The position numbers and the translations under genes are program-made. A DNA stretch of 64,000 bases, taken from Arachis hypogaea. Its lineage: Eukaryota > Streptophyta > Magnoliopsida > Fabales > Fabaceae. Below, piece by piece: positions 11,526 to 23,386 of this stretch. The stretch lies in contig NC_092053.1 in the NCBI RefSeq assembly GCF_003086295.3, positions 84,071,671 to 84,135,670 on the forward strand, in the 5' to 3' direction. Position 1 is the first letter of the stretch. The number at the start of each line of letters is the position of its first letter. The notes beneath the pieces are model-generated. The model saw only the letters and a program-made list of their open reading frames with translations, did no database searches and was not told the DNA's origin.

Positions 11526-12738
11526 ATGACAGGTAGAAGAGGAGAGACCTCATCCCCCTTTGATTATGAAATTGAGAGGACCCTCCTTAGGCGAAGGAGG
11601 GAAGCAAGAGGCAAAGGCATAATTGGAGAGGAACTAGTGGAGGAAAATCTAGAAATCACCATGGAAGAAGAAGTACATAACCATGTTTAAAAGGAAGCTG
11701 GCAATCATGCTGGGCAAGAAAGGAGAGTCTTAGGCTCCTACATCAACCCAAACCCAGGAAATTGTGGCAGCAGCATCCTAAAGCCAACAATTCATGATAA
11801 TAATTTTGAGCTGAACCCTCAGCTCATCACACTTGTTCAGAATAATTGCTTATATGGAGGAAGTGCCCAAGAAGACCCTAATCAACATCTCAACACATTC
11901 TTGAGGATATGTGATACTGTAAAGTCCAATGGGGTACACCCTGACATCTACAAACTACTCTTGTTCCCTTTCTCACTCAGAGATAAGGCAGCAAAGTGGT
12001 TAGAATCATTTTCCAAGGATAGCCTAACTACATGGGAGGAGGTCATGAACAGATTTCTTGCAAGATTTTACCCTCCACAAAGAATCAACAGGCTGAAAGC
12101 TGAGGTGCAAACCTTCAGACAACAAGATGGAGAAACACTCTATGAGGCATGGGAGAGATTCAAAGATCTGACAAGGAGATGCCCACCAGAAATGCTCAAT
12201 GAGTGGGTACAACTACATATATTCATGGATCATTCTTCAGGAGGCTCACTCAACAAGAAGAAAACCATTGAAGAAGCCATAGATGTCATTGAGACTATAG
12301 CTGAAAATGAGTAATTTTATGCTTCAGAAAGGACTCAGAAGAAAGGAGTGCTAGAACTCAACTCTGTAGATGCTTTGTTAGCTCAGAACAAGGCAATTGC
12401 AGCATAAATAGCAGCCTTAACCAAGAGGATGGAGGCCAATCAAGCCTCAGTCATTCAAGACCAAACTCCTCAACAAGAAAGGAATGCACCAGAATCTGAA
12501 GGTGACTGGGAACAAGCTAATTATGTGAACAACTCATCCAGACCACCATATGACCCATACTCTAAGACGTACAACCCAGGTTGGAAGAACCACCCAAATT
12601 TTGGGTGGGAAAACCAATAAAACCAAAACCAAGACCACAACAAACCTTACCCATCAAATCAGCATTCTACCCACAACCCCAACCATCAAACAGGGAACCA
12701 TAGACCTTACCATAACTCACATAACATATCATACCATA
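11526..12738 (+). pseudogene. gag: Gag of element E, N-terminal and capsid part (broken)
   Basis: The ATG at 11526 begins MTGRRGETSSPFDYEIERTL, matching the Gag starts at 22173 and 42946. Later blocks are RRVLGSYINPNPGNCGSSIL, KAAKWLESFSKDSLTTWEEV, FLARFYPPQRINRLKAEVQT, GETLYEAWERFKDLTRRCPP and YSKTYNPGWKNHPNFGWENQ, i.e. the plant Retrotrans_gag core followed by the Asn/Tyr/Pro-rich tail. Breaks: TAA at 11688-11690, a deletion of about 12 codons after LHIF (12224), TAA near 12311 and further stops to 12640. The frame is then cut by the solo LTR at 12744. Confidence 0.88.
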
Positions 12739-12743
12739 GCAAC

Positions 12744-14428
12744 TGATGAGCGGATATTTATACGCTTTTTGGCATTGTTTTTAGTATGTTTTTAGTAGGA
12801 TCTAGTTACTTTTAGGGATGTTTTTATTAGTTTTTATGTTAAATTCACATTTCTGGACTTTACTATGACTTTGTGTTTTTTTCTGTGATTTCAGGTATTT
12901 TCTGTCTGAAATTGAGGGACTTGAGCAAAAATCATATTCAGAGGTTGAAGAAGGACTGCTGATGCTGTTGGATTCTGACCTCCCTGCACTCAAAATGGAT
13001 TTTCTGGAGCTACAGAATTCAAAATGGTGCGCTTCTAATTGCGTTGGAAAGTAGACATCCAGGGCTTTCCAGCAATATATAATAGTCCATACTTTGCCCG
13101 AGTTTAGATGACGCAAACCGGCGTTCAACGCCACCTCTCTGCCCAATTCTGGCGTCCAGCGCCAGAAACAAGTTGCAAAGTGGAGTTCAACGCCCAAAAT
13201 GGCACAAAAGCTGGCGTTCAACTCCAAGAATGACCTTTCCACGTGTAGACTTCAAGCTCAGCCCAAGCACACACCAAGTGGGCCCCGAAAGTGGATTTAT
13301 GCATCAATTACTTACTTTTGTAAACCCTAGTGACTAGTTTATTATAAATAGAACTTTTTATCATTGTATTCGTAGTCTTGGTTACTCCGGTTCCCCTCTA
13401 GGGCCGTGACCAATGAACTCCATTATCACTTATGTATTTTCAACGGTAGAGTTTCTACACTCCATAGATTAAGGTGTGGAGCTCTGCTGTTCCTCAAAGA
13501 TTAATGCAAAGTACTACTGTTTTCTATTCAATTCAACTTATTCCGCTTCTAAGATATTCATTCGCACTTCAACCTGAATGTGATGAACGTGACAATCATC
13601 ATCATTCCCTATGAACGCGTGCCTGACAACCACTTCCGTTCTACCTTAGATTGAATGAGTATCTCTTAGATCTCTTAATCAGAATCTTCGTGGTATAAGC
13701 TAGATTGATGGCGGGATTCATGAGAGTCCGGAAAGTCTAAACCTTGTCCGTGGTATTCCGAGTAGGACTCTAGGATTGAATGACTGTGACGAACTTCAAA
13801 CTCGCACGTGCTGGGCGTAGTGACAGACGCAAAAGGATAGTTAATTCTATTCCAGTATGATCAAGAACCTCCAAGATGATTAGCCATGCAGTGACAGCGC
13901 ATCGGACCATTTTCACAAAGAGGAATAGGATGCAACCATCGACAAGGGTGATGCCTCCAGACGATTAGCCGTGCTGTGACAGAGCATTTGGACCATTTTC
14001 CCGAGAGGATTGAAAATAGCCATTGGCACCGGTGACATCCTTACAAAAAGCTAGCCATGGAAAGGAGTAAGACTGATTGGATGAAGACAGCAGGAAAGCA
14101 GAGGTTCAGAGGAACGAAAGAACCTCTATGCGCTTATCTGAAATTCTCACCAATGATTTACATAAGTATTTCTATCCTTATTTTATTATATTAAATTCAA
14201 AAACTCCATAACTATTTTATATCCGCCTGACTGAGATTTACAAGGTGACCATAGCTTGCTTGATACCAACAATCTCCGTGGGATCGACCCTTACTCACGT
14301 AAGGTTTATTACTTGGACGACCCAGTGCACTTGCTGGTTAGTTGTATCGAAGTTGTGACAAATTATAAATTGAGATTAGAGCACCAAGCCTTTAGAGCCA
14401 TTACTAGAGATCACAATTTCGTGCACCA
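12744..14428 (+). mobile_element. Solo LTR, family B, in element E gag
   Basis: Starts TGATGAGCGGATATTTATAC and ends TTCGTGCACCA. TSD GCAAC is at 12739-12743 and 14429-14433. TATAAATA is at 13343-13350. GGCGTTCAACGCC-type palindromes are at about 13115-13225. The twin hairpin is at 14290-14337. A degenerate internal PBS-like sequence lies shortly before the 3' end. Confidence 0.92.
14290..14337 (+). other. Twin hairpin near the end of LTR B
   Basis: CTTAC-TCAC-GTAAG, then CCAG-TGCACTTG-CTGG inside GACGACC...GGTTA. The same module is at 27841-27888, 37043-37090 and 49065-49112 in the other plus-strand family B LTRs. Confidence 0.7.
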
Positions 14429-14433
14429 GCAAC

Positions 14434-15899
14434 CAACCCATACACAAAAACCTCAATCAAGATACACCACCCTCAACTATGCAACCATGTGAAATCAAGA
14501 GCAACTTTGAGAGGATGGAGGCTGCAATAGCACAACTGTCGTCACAGATTACAGGGGTAGTCTCCACCCTCATGGACAGACAAGCACAAACTGAAAGAAG
14601 GATAGACGCTAACCAAGAAGAATACAGGTCAAATTTGAAAAATCAAGGCACAGCAATCTCAAAGTTGGAAGCACAAGTGGGGATTTTATCCAAGCAAATC
14701 CCACTTTCCACACACACATTTCCCAGTGATACCATGGCTAACCCAAGAAGGGAATGCAAAGCCATTACACTAAGAAGTGGGAAGGTTGTGGAGGAAGGAA
14801 CCCCAAGCAAAGACAACCATGAAGAAGAAGTTGCAGAAAAGCATGGGAATAAGGATGAAGAAGAGACCCCTGCTCCACCTCCACCGAAACCAGTCTTAAA
14901 GCCTTATGTGCCAAAAGCACCATACCCACAGAGACTGGGAAAAGGTGGGAAGGATGGCCAGTTCTCTAAGTTCCTAGAGATCTTCAAGAAGCTCCAAATC
15001 AACATACCATTTGCTGAGGCATTGGAACAAATGGCACTCTATGCCAAATTTTTGAAGGAGCTTATAACAAGAAAGAGGAATTGGGAGGCAAAAGAGACCA
15101 TAATATTGATGAGGAATGCAGCACCATCATACAGAAGAAGCTGCCTCAAAAGTTGAAAGATCCAGGGAGTTTTCAAATCCCTGCATCATAGGGAATATCA
15201 CTATTGAGAAAGCTTTGTGTGACTTGGGAGCTAGCATAAATCTCATGTCCCTAACCATGATGAGAAGGATGAAGATTGAGGAAGCCAAGCCAACAAGAAT
15301 GGCACTCCAATTGGCTGACAGAACATTTAAGTTTCCACATGGGGTGGTGGAAGACTTGCTAGTGAAAGTGGGGGAATTCATTTTCCCTACTAATTTCATT
15401 GTGCTAGATATGGAAGTAGAGGCCAACACGTCAATCATCCTAGGAAGGCCATTTCTAGCTACTGCTGGAGCCATCATTGATGTGCAAAAAGGGGAACTAG
15501 TCTTGAGATTGCATGAAGAGAAAATGGTCTTCAACGTCTTTAAAGAAATGAGTTACCCCAAAAAATCTATAGGAAAATGCATGCTGGTAGACACCATGGA
15601 ACAGATAGAGCAAGGAGTCTTGGAAGAAGAACAATGTGAAGGAACCATTGAGCTGGAACAAGAACCAAATGGAGAACCACCACAAGCAACCATGAGAAAT
15701 TCAATCATGCCAACCACCACAGACAAGAAAGATGCAAAGGCACCAAAACTAGAGCTGAAAACCTTACCACCCAGCTTGAAATATACATATTTGGGTGCCA
15801 ACAACACTCACCCAGTGATCATAAATTCAAGTTTGAGTAAGGAACTAGAAGAGGAGCTTATCCAAGTACTGAGAAAACACAAGGATGCCATAGGCTGGA
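14434..15899 (+). pseudogene. gag-pol: Gag C-terminus and protease of element E (frameshifted)
   Basis: The first frame (to about 15100) has a coiled-coil-like stretch (MEAAIAQLSSQITGVVSTLM), an acidic Pro-rich linker and YVPKAPYPQRLG. After two indels (about 15090-15110 and about 15170) the protease reads EKALCDLGASINLMSLTMMR, RMALQLADRTFKFPHGVVED and SIILGRPFLATAGAIIDVQK. The catalytic DLGAS is intact. The tail ELEEELIQVLRKHKDAIGW is the start of the linker into RT, where a family A solo LTR (15900) cuts it. Confidence 0.88.
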
Positions 15900-17393
15900 T
15901 GATAAACCCATATTTCATGAGTTCTTTTGTGCTTAATTTGAGTGATTTATACAATCTTTCACCTACTTTTTCACATTAATTACATGATTTTACTTTCCCT
16001 TCCTTATTATGTGATGAAAATGAAAACCATGTTTCCTAAGCTTTAAAACTAATTAATTTAATTACCTTTATTTCCATTCGATGCCGTGATTAGTGTGTTG
16101 AGTAGTTTCAGATTTTCTAAGGTGGAATGACTTAAAGGACGGAAAAGGAAACATATAAAATGGAAGGAGAAAGCAAAACGGAGCTTTAAGGAAACTGGTA
16201 TCCACGCGATCGCATAGATGACGCGATCGCGTGCCAAGCACGAATCAGCAGTGACGCGACCGCATGACTGACGCGACCGCGCGCCTTAAGCAGAACGCAC
16301 ATGACGCGGTCGCATGACTGACGCGACCGCGTGGCAAGGAAAAGCTCCATATGACGTGACCGCGTGACCCACGCGGACGCGTGACAGAGGCCACGCACCA
16401 GAAATTACAGAATATGCCCCCAGCGAATTCTGAAGCCTTTTTGGCCCAGATCCAAGTACAGACAGCATAGACCAGAGGTTATAAAGTGTGGAAATGCACC
16501 CATTCAAGGAGAGCTCACATATTTTTACTTTTCAATGATTTAGATTTAGTTGAGAGGGAGATCTTCTCTCTCTCTCTTTGAGGATTTAGGATTTCTTCTT
16601 GTTTTAAGAGTAACTCTGGATCCCAGGTTTAATGTTCTTTTATTTTAGTATTACTTCTATTTATTTACTCCAACATTTGAATTGATTATTATAATTTGAT
16701 CTAATAATTCTTCCATGTTATAGACTATTATTTGAATTAATGATAATTGAGGTATTTTCAGTTTATGATTGTTCTCTTTGATTTAAGTTACCATTGCTTC
16801 CCATCTAAGGACAATTTTTATTATTCCAGCAATTTTACATTTTCCCCTTTTGGTTCTAGTTAAGAATTTAGTAACTCAACATAATTGATAATCGTTATCT
16901 TGCTAATTGAGCTGAACTTAAGTAATCCCAACCTTTTCTTAGGAAATAAATAGGATTCAAAGGTCAATTTAATTAGTCCCTTGACTTTCCTTGCCCTGGT
17001 ACAGGTTGATCAAGTGGAGTTTAGATTCAACTTTCCTTATAGTTGAGAGAGATAACTACGTTGGACCTCCAACTTCTCTTACCTTGCCAAAGGTTTACTT
17101 TACAGTATTTATTTATTTTTAATTGCCAATTACTTTACCTGTCATTCAAATTACTTGCTTTTCATCTTCTAAACCCCGATTACAACATCTATAGCCAATA
17201 ATAAGAACATACTTCCTCGCAGTTCTTTGAGAAGACGACCCGAGGTTTGAATACTCGGTTAACAATTTCTAAAGGGGTTTGTTACTTGTGACACCCAAAA
17301 CGTTTGTACGAAGGGATTTTTGTCGGTTTAGAGATTATATCTACAACGCAATTGTTTCTATGAATCTCTTTACTAGTAAAAATCCTCTCCTCA
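15900..17393 (+). mobile_element. Solo LTR, family A, in element E pol
   Basis: TGATAAACCCATATTTCATG ... CTCCTCA, with TSD CTGGA at 15895-15899 and 17394-17398. TATAAAG is at 16480-16486, the ACGCGACCGC array at 16199-16383, and the 3'-end hairpin CCGAG-loop-CTCGG at 17240-17258. It is in sense orientation to its host and sits 11 bases from the point hit by the other family A solo LTR in element F. Confidence 0.92.
16199..16383. repeat. ACGCGATCGC palindromic array in solo LTR
   Basis: Same degenerate units as at 2600-2788 (ACGCGATCGCGTG, ACGCGACCGCGTG, ACGCGGACGCGTG). Confidence 0.8.
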
Positions 17394-17398
17394 CTGGA

Positions 17399-17810
17399 CA
17401 CTTGCAGATTTAAAAGGGATCAGTCCTTCAATGTGCATGCACAAAATCCTACTTCAAGAAGATGCCAAACCTTCAAGGCAACAACAAAGGAGGCTGAATC
17501 CAACTATGAATGAAGTGGTTCAGAAAGAAGTGTTGAAATTGTGGCAAGCAGGGGTGATCTACCCTATCTCAGACAGCCCTTGGGTAAGCCCGGTACAAGT
17601 AGTCCCTAAGAAGGGAGGGATCAGTATTGTGGCAAATGAGGAGAATGAATTGATACCCACAAGGACAGTGACCAGATGGCGTATGTGCATTGACTACCGG
17701 AAACTCAATGAAGCCACCCGGAAAGATCACTTTCCCCTACCTTTCATGGACCAGATGCTTGAAAGATTGGTAGGACATGAGTATTATTGCTTCCTGGATG
17801 GGTATTCGGG
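17399..17810 (+). pseudogene. pol: Reverse transcriptase N-terminal part of element E (cut by element D)
   Basis: Reads LADLKGISPSMCMHKILLQE, EVLKLWQAGVIYPISDSPWV, VQVVPKKGG, MCIDYRKLNEATRKDHFPLP and YYCFLDGYSG, where element D breaks it just after the catalytic Asp of motif A (TSD half TCGGG at 17806-17810). No stop is seen in this piece from LADLKG onward. The remainder of RT is not in the window. It continues the frame left at 15899 once the solo LTR and one TSD copy are removed. Confidence 0.9.
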
Positions 17811-18074
17811 TGATGCCAGGGTATTTTGGCCAGTTTCACTAACCTTTTCTTTACTGTTTTAGGGTAGTTTCATGCATTTTCTTAGTTAATAAGCAAGTTT
17901 TGGGTAGATAATCACTTACATCTTGATTCAAGCAAACATTGTGAATTTCATGTGATTTTATGAGAATTATGCATGAATTGAATGACAAATTGGATAATGC
18001 ATGTCTCATAACTTGGATTAGAGCTTTGATGCACTTTATTTGCTTGATTTCAGGACAAAGGAAGCAAGGAAGAG

Positions 18075-19025
18075 CCACATTAGCAGCCACGTTAATCTAA
18101 TTAACGTGACCACTAACGTGGAATGGGAATAAACTTGCAACGTTAATGAGAAAAGTGATTGCCAATAACGCCTTCGAAACCATCATGGCCTACGTTAATT
18201 TCCATATTAACTACATTAACGTGGTAGTTAACGGGGAGAGAAAGGGAGCTCCAGTGTTAGTGGTAAAAGTGAATACCACTAATGCTCCAAATTGGCAATT
18301 AGCCACGTTAAGAGTCACATTAACTCAGTTAACGTGAACTCTAACGTGGAAAGGGAAGACAATGCCAACGTTATTGACACTCACCTTTGTCACTAACGTT
18401 GGACTAAGCCCAATTGGCCACGTTAAGAGTCACGTTAACTACATTAACGTGAACGCTAACGTGGGAGGAGCAAGGAATCGCCAACGTTAGTGACACTCAC
18501 CTTTGTCACTAACGTTGGACTAAGCCACTATGAGCCACGTTAGTTGCCAAGTTAATTGCATTAATGTGGAAGCTAACGTGGAGGAAAGAAATGATGAGCC
18601 AACGTTAGTGACAATCACCTTTGTCACTAACGTTGGAGATGGAAATCACCACCACGTTAGTGGCCAAGTTAAGACAATTAACGTGAGGCACTAACGTGAG
18701 AAGGGGCGTTTGGAGCGTTAGTGACAAAGGTAAGTGTCACTAACGCTCTCGAGGCTAAGGCATACCCACGTTAAGAGCCACGTTAGTTATACTAACGTGG
18801 ACTCTAACGTGAGAAAAGGGAGGCTAAGAGCAACGTTGTTGGAAAAGGTAAACGCCAATAACGCTTGCGATGGACCAAGAGGCAACGTTAGTGGTCACGT
18901 TAGTGCCACTAACGTTGAAGTTAACGTGAACCATCTTGGGCTAGGAACGTTAGTGAAAAAGGTGATTGTCACTAACGTTCTTGAACCCACGTTTTCACTT
19001 AACGTTAACGCCACTAACGTCCTAG
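18075..19025. repeat. ACGTTA palindromic array in LTR C of element D
   Basis: Alternates two unit types: one of the kind CCAACGTTAGTGACA ... TGTCACTAACGTTGG around a short AAGGTGAG loop, and one of the kind CACGTTAACT ... AGTTAACGTG. Each unit is a hairpin of 30-45 bases. Units differ by point changes, often on both arms. Confidence 0.88.
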
Positions 19026-20384
19026 CTAAAGTCCATGCCCACTTCACACTTTCTCTACAAGTAAAGCTGAGCCCACTGAAGATTTCAAACTGCTTCAACT
19101 CAAGATCCAAAGGCCCATATCCAAGACTTGAAGAGCCAACTAGAAGATCAGAAGAGTAGTATATATAGGAATAGTTTTGAAATAGAGAAGAGCTTTTGGA
19201 TTGAGAGAACCACAAAATTTTACTTTCTCTGCAACTTCTAGTTTTACTTTCAGAATGTATTTTCCATCTTTGCTTTCCATTCCCAGAGCTATGAACAACT
19301 AAACCCCTTTCATTGGGTTAGGGAGCTCTGCTGTAATTTGATGGATCAATAATAGTTTTCATTATTCTTCTTCTTTCTTTTCTCGTGATTTTACTAGAAA
19401 GCTTTCAATCTTCATCCAATTGGGTAGTTGTCTTGGAAAATAAGCTATTCATACTTGGATCTCTTCGGAACCTTGGAAGAGGAATGAAGAGATCATGCTA
19501 GAAATGCTTTCTCATGTTGGACCAAATTGGGGTTTGGATGGATATAGTGACATATAATCCTACCAACATTTTCATTTGGGAATACATGTGGTATAATCAG
19601 TTACCACACTTCATCTCTTCTCATGAGCAATTAGACCAAGGAATTGGCTATTGATCAAGATTTGAGAGATTGAATTACCAAAGAATTGGAATTCAATCAC
19701 TTAAGATTGCCAAGGAGATCAATGAATGCATTGATTGAGGAAGAGATGAAAATGAACTTGATCCAGAGAATGCAACATCTCCTGAGCCCAATGAATTCCC
19801 CATTTCTGATCTTACCCATTCTCTTTATTTTCTGCCATTTACTTTTATGCTGAATTCCCCATTTCCCATTTAAGATTCTGTAATTTATTTTCTGTCATTT
19901 ATATTCAGTTCTTTATTTCCAGCATTTACAATTTCTTCTATTTACTTTCCCGTAATTTAATTTTCTGCAACTCACAAATCAACTTCTGCTTAGCTCAACT
20001 AGAACATTCCTCCGATTAAAGTTGCTTGACCAATCAATCCCTGTGGGTGATGACAAGTCATCTTAGCCTAGTTTCACTAGCCTTTTTATTTTGTTTTCAA
20101 TTGAATTATGCACTTTCTTGAGCCAAAAGCAAGCCAATTGGGTAGATTTTTATGTTTCCTTTGATTTAATCAACCATGTATGAATTCATGCTATTTCATG
20201 AGGTTTTATGCTATAATTGTCATATATTATGAAAGAATGAATATCTCATGATTTTGAGCATAGCTTTGATGTGTTTGGTTGATTAATGATAGGTGAAGAA
20301 AGCTTGGAGAAAGGTTGATGCAAGAAGGAATGGCTAGGAGGAATGACTTGAGTCTTGGATTAATTATGAACCAGGAAGCAAAAG

Positions 20385-20720
20385 CTGGACCAAAAGTTAG
20401 CCCCTAACTTTTTGGCTAACTTTTGGCATGAAAAACACTCCCTGGATGCACCAAAAGTTTGCGCCAACGTTAGCCCCTAACTTTTTGGCTAACGTTGGCG
20501 CCTGAAAAACTCCCTGGGCTAGCAAAAGTTTGCGCCAACGTTAGCCCCTAACTTTCTGGCTAACATTGGCGCCATGAATAACTAAGGGGAGGCCAACGTT
20601 GGAGCAATAGTTAGACCCCTAACTTTTGCCCCAACGTTGGTATCAGCAAAACAAGGGTGCTGATGTGAAAAGTTGGAGCAAAAGTTAGACCCTAACTTTT
20701 ACTCCAACTTTTACTCAAGC
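20385..20720. repeat. AAAGTTAGCCCCTAACTTT palindromic array
   Basis: Repeated inverted pairs of AAAGTTAG/CTAACTTT and CCAACGTTAGC/GCTAACGTTGG separated by CCC or TTTTT loops. Confidence 0.82.
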
Positions 20721-21679
20721 TTTCATGATTCCAACCCGGTTCAATTCGGTTCTTCTCCAAACTCCAAGAGCAATCAACCAAGGCCTCTCTCAACCCAATT
20801 CCACCAAGAGCAAAGGCCCAATTGAAGGCTTGAAGACCATTTGAAGAAAGTGTATAAATAGCATAGGATTTAAGTTTTCAGGGAGCTTCTCTTTTAGTTT
20901 TTCAGAAGAGCTAGCTTTTCAGTTTTGCTTAGAGCTCACCTTTATTTTTCTTAGCATTGTTGTTTAATTCAAGAGAATTTGGGAGGAGAATTGATCTCTC
21001 TTCTTCCTTGTTCTTGCCCAGCACTCTTTACTTTTCTTGTCTTGGATTTTGGGTGGAGAATTGAAGAAATTCTGTTTCAATCTCACCTTGGGATCTTGTT
21101 TAATTTTCTGCTTAATTGAATTTCAGTTTCGGTTACTTGCTTCGTCATCTACCTTCTTTGCAATTTACAATCTCCTTTGCAATTGTTCTTGTTGGATCTA
21201 GGAAGGCATTGAGATCTAGACTTGGTTTTCTAGTCTCTTGGGTCCTGAGATCCGGATTTCCCATTTCCCATTCCCTGTTTACTGTTTTCATGCTTATTTA
21301 CATTTCTGTTTTAAGATCCGGTTTGATTCAAGACATCCTTTACTTCTCTGTTTGTTGCAATTTACTTTTCCTTGTTTAATTTCTGCAAATCCAACTCCCG
21401 ATTCCCTTTACAATTCAAGCCATTTACATTTCTTGCACTTTAAGATTTTGCAATTTACATTTCATGCGTTCTAAGTTTCTGCCATTTAATTTCTTGTTCT
21501 TTAAGATTCAGCACTTTAATTCCTGTTCTCTTTAATTTCATGCCAATTACCCATTCCCTTTACTTTCAATGCAATTTAATTTTTGCAAATCACCAATCTC
21601 TCAACCAAATCTTGATTCGCTTGACTAAATCAACCACTAAACTAAAATTGCTCAATCCTTCAATCCCTGTGGGATCGAC

Positions 21680-21729
21680 CTCACTCCCGTGAGTTATTAT
21701 TACTTGATGCGACCCGGTGCACTTGCCGG
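21680..21729 (+). other. Twin hairpin near the end of LTR D'
   Basis: CTCAC-TCCC-GTGAG followed by CCGG-TGCACTTG-CCGG. Compared with LTR B both pairs of arms have changed together, while the loop TGCACTTG is identical. Confidence 0.7.
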
Positions 21730-21884
21730 TTAGATTTGGGTGTTTTGGAGAAATTCGTTTTTCCGTGAAAATAACCCATCAGTGGGATAAGACCTCATTC
21801 TATTGTGAGTTTTTACTTGATGACAATTCGGTATACTTGCCAAGGGAAATTTGTTGAGAGACAAGTTTCCGTGCATCATGTTTA

Positions 21885-21904
21885 TGGCGCCGTTGCCGGG
21901 GATT
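21885..21904 (+). other. Primer-binding site of element D (tRNA-Asp)
   Basis: TGGCGCCGTTGCCGGGGATT, 6 bases after the LTR end. It perfectly matches the PBS of E and B2. Confidence 0.88.
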
Positions 21905-22172
21905 GATTTTGTATCAACAATGATTAAATTAGTGGATAACTAGATTGAGCATTTTTCTTTTGTTTGATTTAATTTCTGTTTGAGTGATTTACTTTCAGTT
22001 TTAGTTATTTTCTTCCCTTTACCCCTACCCGTTTGTGGTGTTCTCTTATTTGTTACAATTCAGTTCACTAACCCACTAACTATTTGATATATTGCATCAC
22101 TCACACTAACAGCATTTCTGACAATAATACTTCCTGCATTTATCTCTTTTTTGCTTGTGCTTTGCTGGTTGT

Positions 22173-23381
22173 ATGACAGGTAGAAGAAGCGGGGCTTCAA
22201 CTTCCTTTGATTCTGAACCTGAGATAACCTTCCTTAGACTAAGGAGGGAAGCAAGAGGAAAGAGAGTCGTTAGTGCTGAGGAAGAGGAGGAGTATTTTGA
22301 ACCAAACATGGATGAGAATATGAAGAACCATTATGAAGAAGAGGCTCACAACCATGGCAGAGAAGGACCAGTGCATCATGCTAGACAAGAAAGAAGAGTT
22401 CTAGGCTCTTATATCAATCCAAACCCAGGAAAATGTAGAAGTAGCATCCAAAAGCCAACCATACATGCCAATAACTTTGAACTAAAGCCACAGCTCATCA
22501 CCCTTGTTCAGAACAACTGTTCATTCGGAGGAAGTGTCCAAGAAGATCTCAATCAGCATCTCACTATATTCCTGAGGATATGTGATACTGTGAAGTCTAA
22601 TGGTGTTCATCCTGACACCTATAGACTGCTTCTGTTTCCCTTCTCACTCAAGGACAAAGCATCTAAATGGCTGGAATCCTTCCCGAAGGAGAGTTTAACA
22701 ACCTGGGAAGATGTGGTGAACAAATTCTTGGCAAAATTCTATCCTCCTCAAAGGATCAACAGGTTGAGAGCTGAGGTACAAACTTTCAGGCAACAAGACG
22801 GTAAAACTCTCTATGAAGCATGGGAGAGGTTCAAAGACTTAACAAGAAGGTGCCCACCAGATATGTGCAATGAATGGGTGCAGTTACACATTTTCTATGA
22901 GGGTCTTTCGTACGAATCAAAGAAGGCAGTAGACCACTCATCCGGGGGATCTTTGAACAAGAAGAAGACCATTAAAGAAGACATAGATGTTATTGAAACT
23001 GTAGCTAAAAATGACTACTTCAATGCTTCTGAAAGAGGCAACACTAGAGGAGTGATGGAGCTAAACAACGTGGATGCACTGCTGGCCCAGAACTAGATGA
23101 TTACCAAGCAGCTGGCCGATCTTACCAAGAAGATGGAGAGGAACCAAGTAGCAGCAATCACCACCACATCAGCAGGTCAAGAGGGAGTGAATACAGAGGC
23201 AAAGGGTGATCAAGAACAAGCCAACTACATTGGAAATTCACCTAGGCAAAACCATGATCCATACTCCAAAACTTACAATCCTGGTTGGAGGAACCACCCA
23301 AACTTTGTGTGGGGAAATCAACAAGATCAAGGCCAAGATTAGAGATGCCACAACCCCAACAACAATGCAGCTCACCAACAT
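22173..23381 (+). pseudogene. gag: Gag of element D, N-terminal part
   Basis: The ATG at 22173 (MTGRRSGASTSFDSEPEITF) matches the starts in C and E, so the longer frame from 22155 is not needed. Blocks: RRVLGSYINPNPGKCRSSIQ, KASKWLESFPKESLTTWEDV, FLAKFYPPQRINRLRAEVQT, LYEAWERFKDLTRRCPPDMC, GLSYESKKAVDHSSGGS and YSKTYNPGWRNHPNFVWGNQ. This is the plant Retrotrans_gag fold region and tail; it would form the particle shell in the cytoplasm. Stops are TAG at 23094-23096 (AAG in element C) and TAG at 23340-23342 (CAG in element C). Element C enters at 23387 and the protein resumes at 45516. Confidence 0.9.
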
Positions 23382-23386
23382 TCCAC

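Larger units (their letters stand above)
8710..17810 (+). mobile_element. Element E: gypsy element with gag-PR-RT, truncated by element D
   Basis: Order: 5' LTR (8710-11225), tRNA-Asp PBS, gag (from 11526), protease, then the start of RT (to 17810). The 5' flank ACCGT (8705-8709) would be its TSD; the other copy is out of view. It inserted in the FLDGYSG block of element G RT. It was then hit by a family B solo LTR (in gag), a family A solo LTR (PR-RT junction) and element D (in RT). All frames are broken. Its Gag is close to that of C and D, and since it has RT it may represent their autonomous partner. Confidence 0.85.
20048..21781 (+). mobile_element. Solo LTR, family D', inside the 5' LTR of element D
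   Basis: Starts TGATGACAAGTCATCTTAGC and ends AATAACCCATCA. TSD GTGGG is at 20043-20047 and 21782-21786. TATAAATA is at 20853-20860. It has its own palindrome array (20385-20720) and twin hairpin (21680-21729). It is the only copy of this family in the window. Confidence 0.92.
17811..21878 (+). repeat. 5' LTR of element D (family C), with nested solo LTR
   Basis: TGATGCCAGGGTATTTTGGC ... AGTTTCCGTGCATCA; about 2.33 kb without the nested solo LTR and its TSD copy. The ACGTTA palindrome array is at about 18075-19025. A TATATATA box is at 19160-19167. The 3' end equals the family C LTRs at 23387 and 43231. Confidence 0.88.

Noticed and set aside
15127..15807. Minus-strand ORFs over the element E protease
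   Set aside because: Antisense shadows of the DLGAS protease frame.
18146..19215. ORFs within the ACGTTA array, and a CRISPR-like look of repeats and spacers
   Set aside because: The units are inverted pairs with drifting sequence inside an LTR of a plant element, not identical direct repeats with equal spacers. The ORFs follow the repeat.
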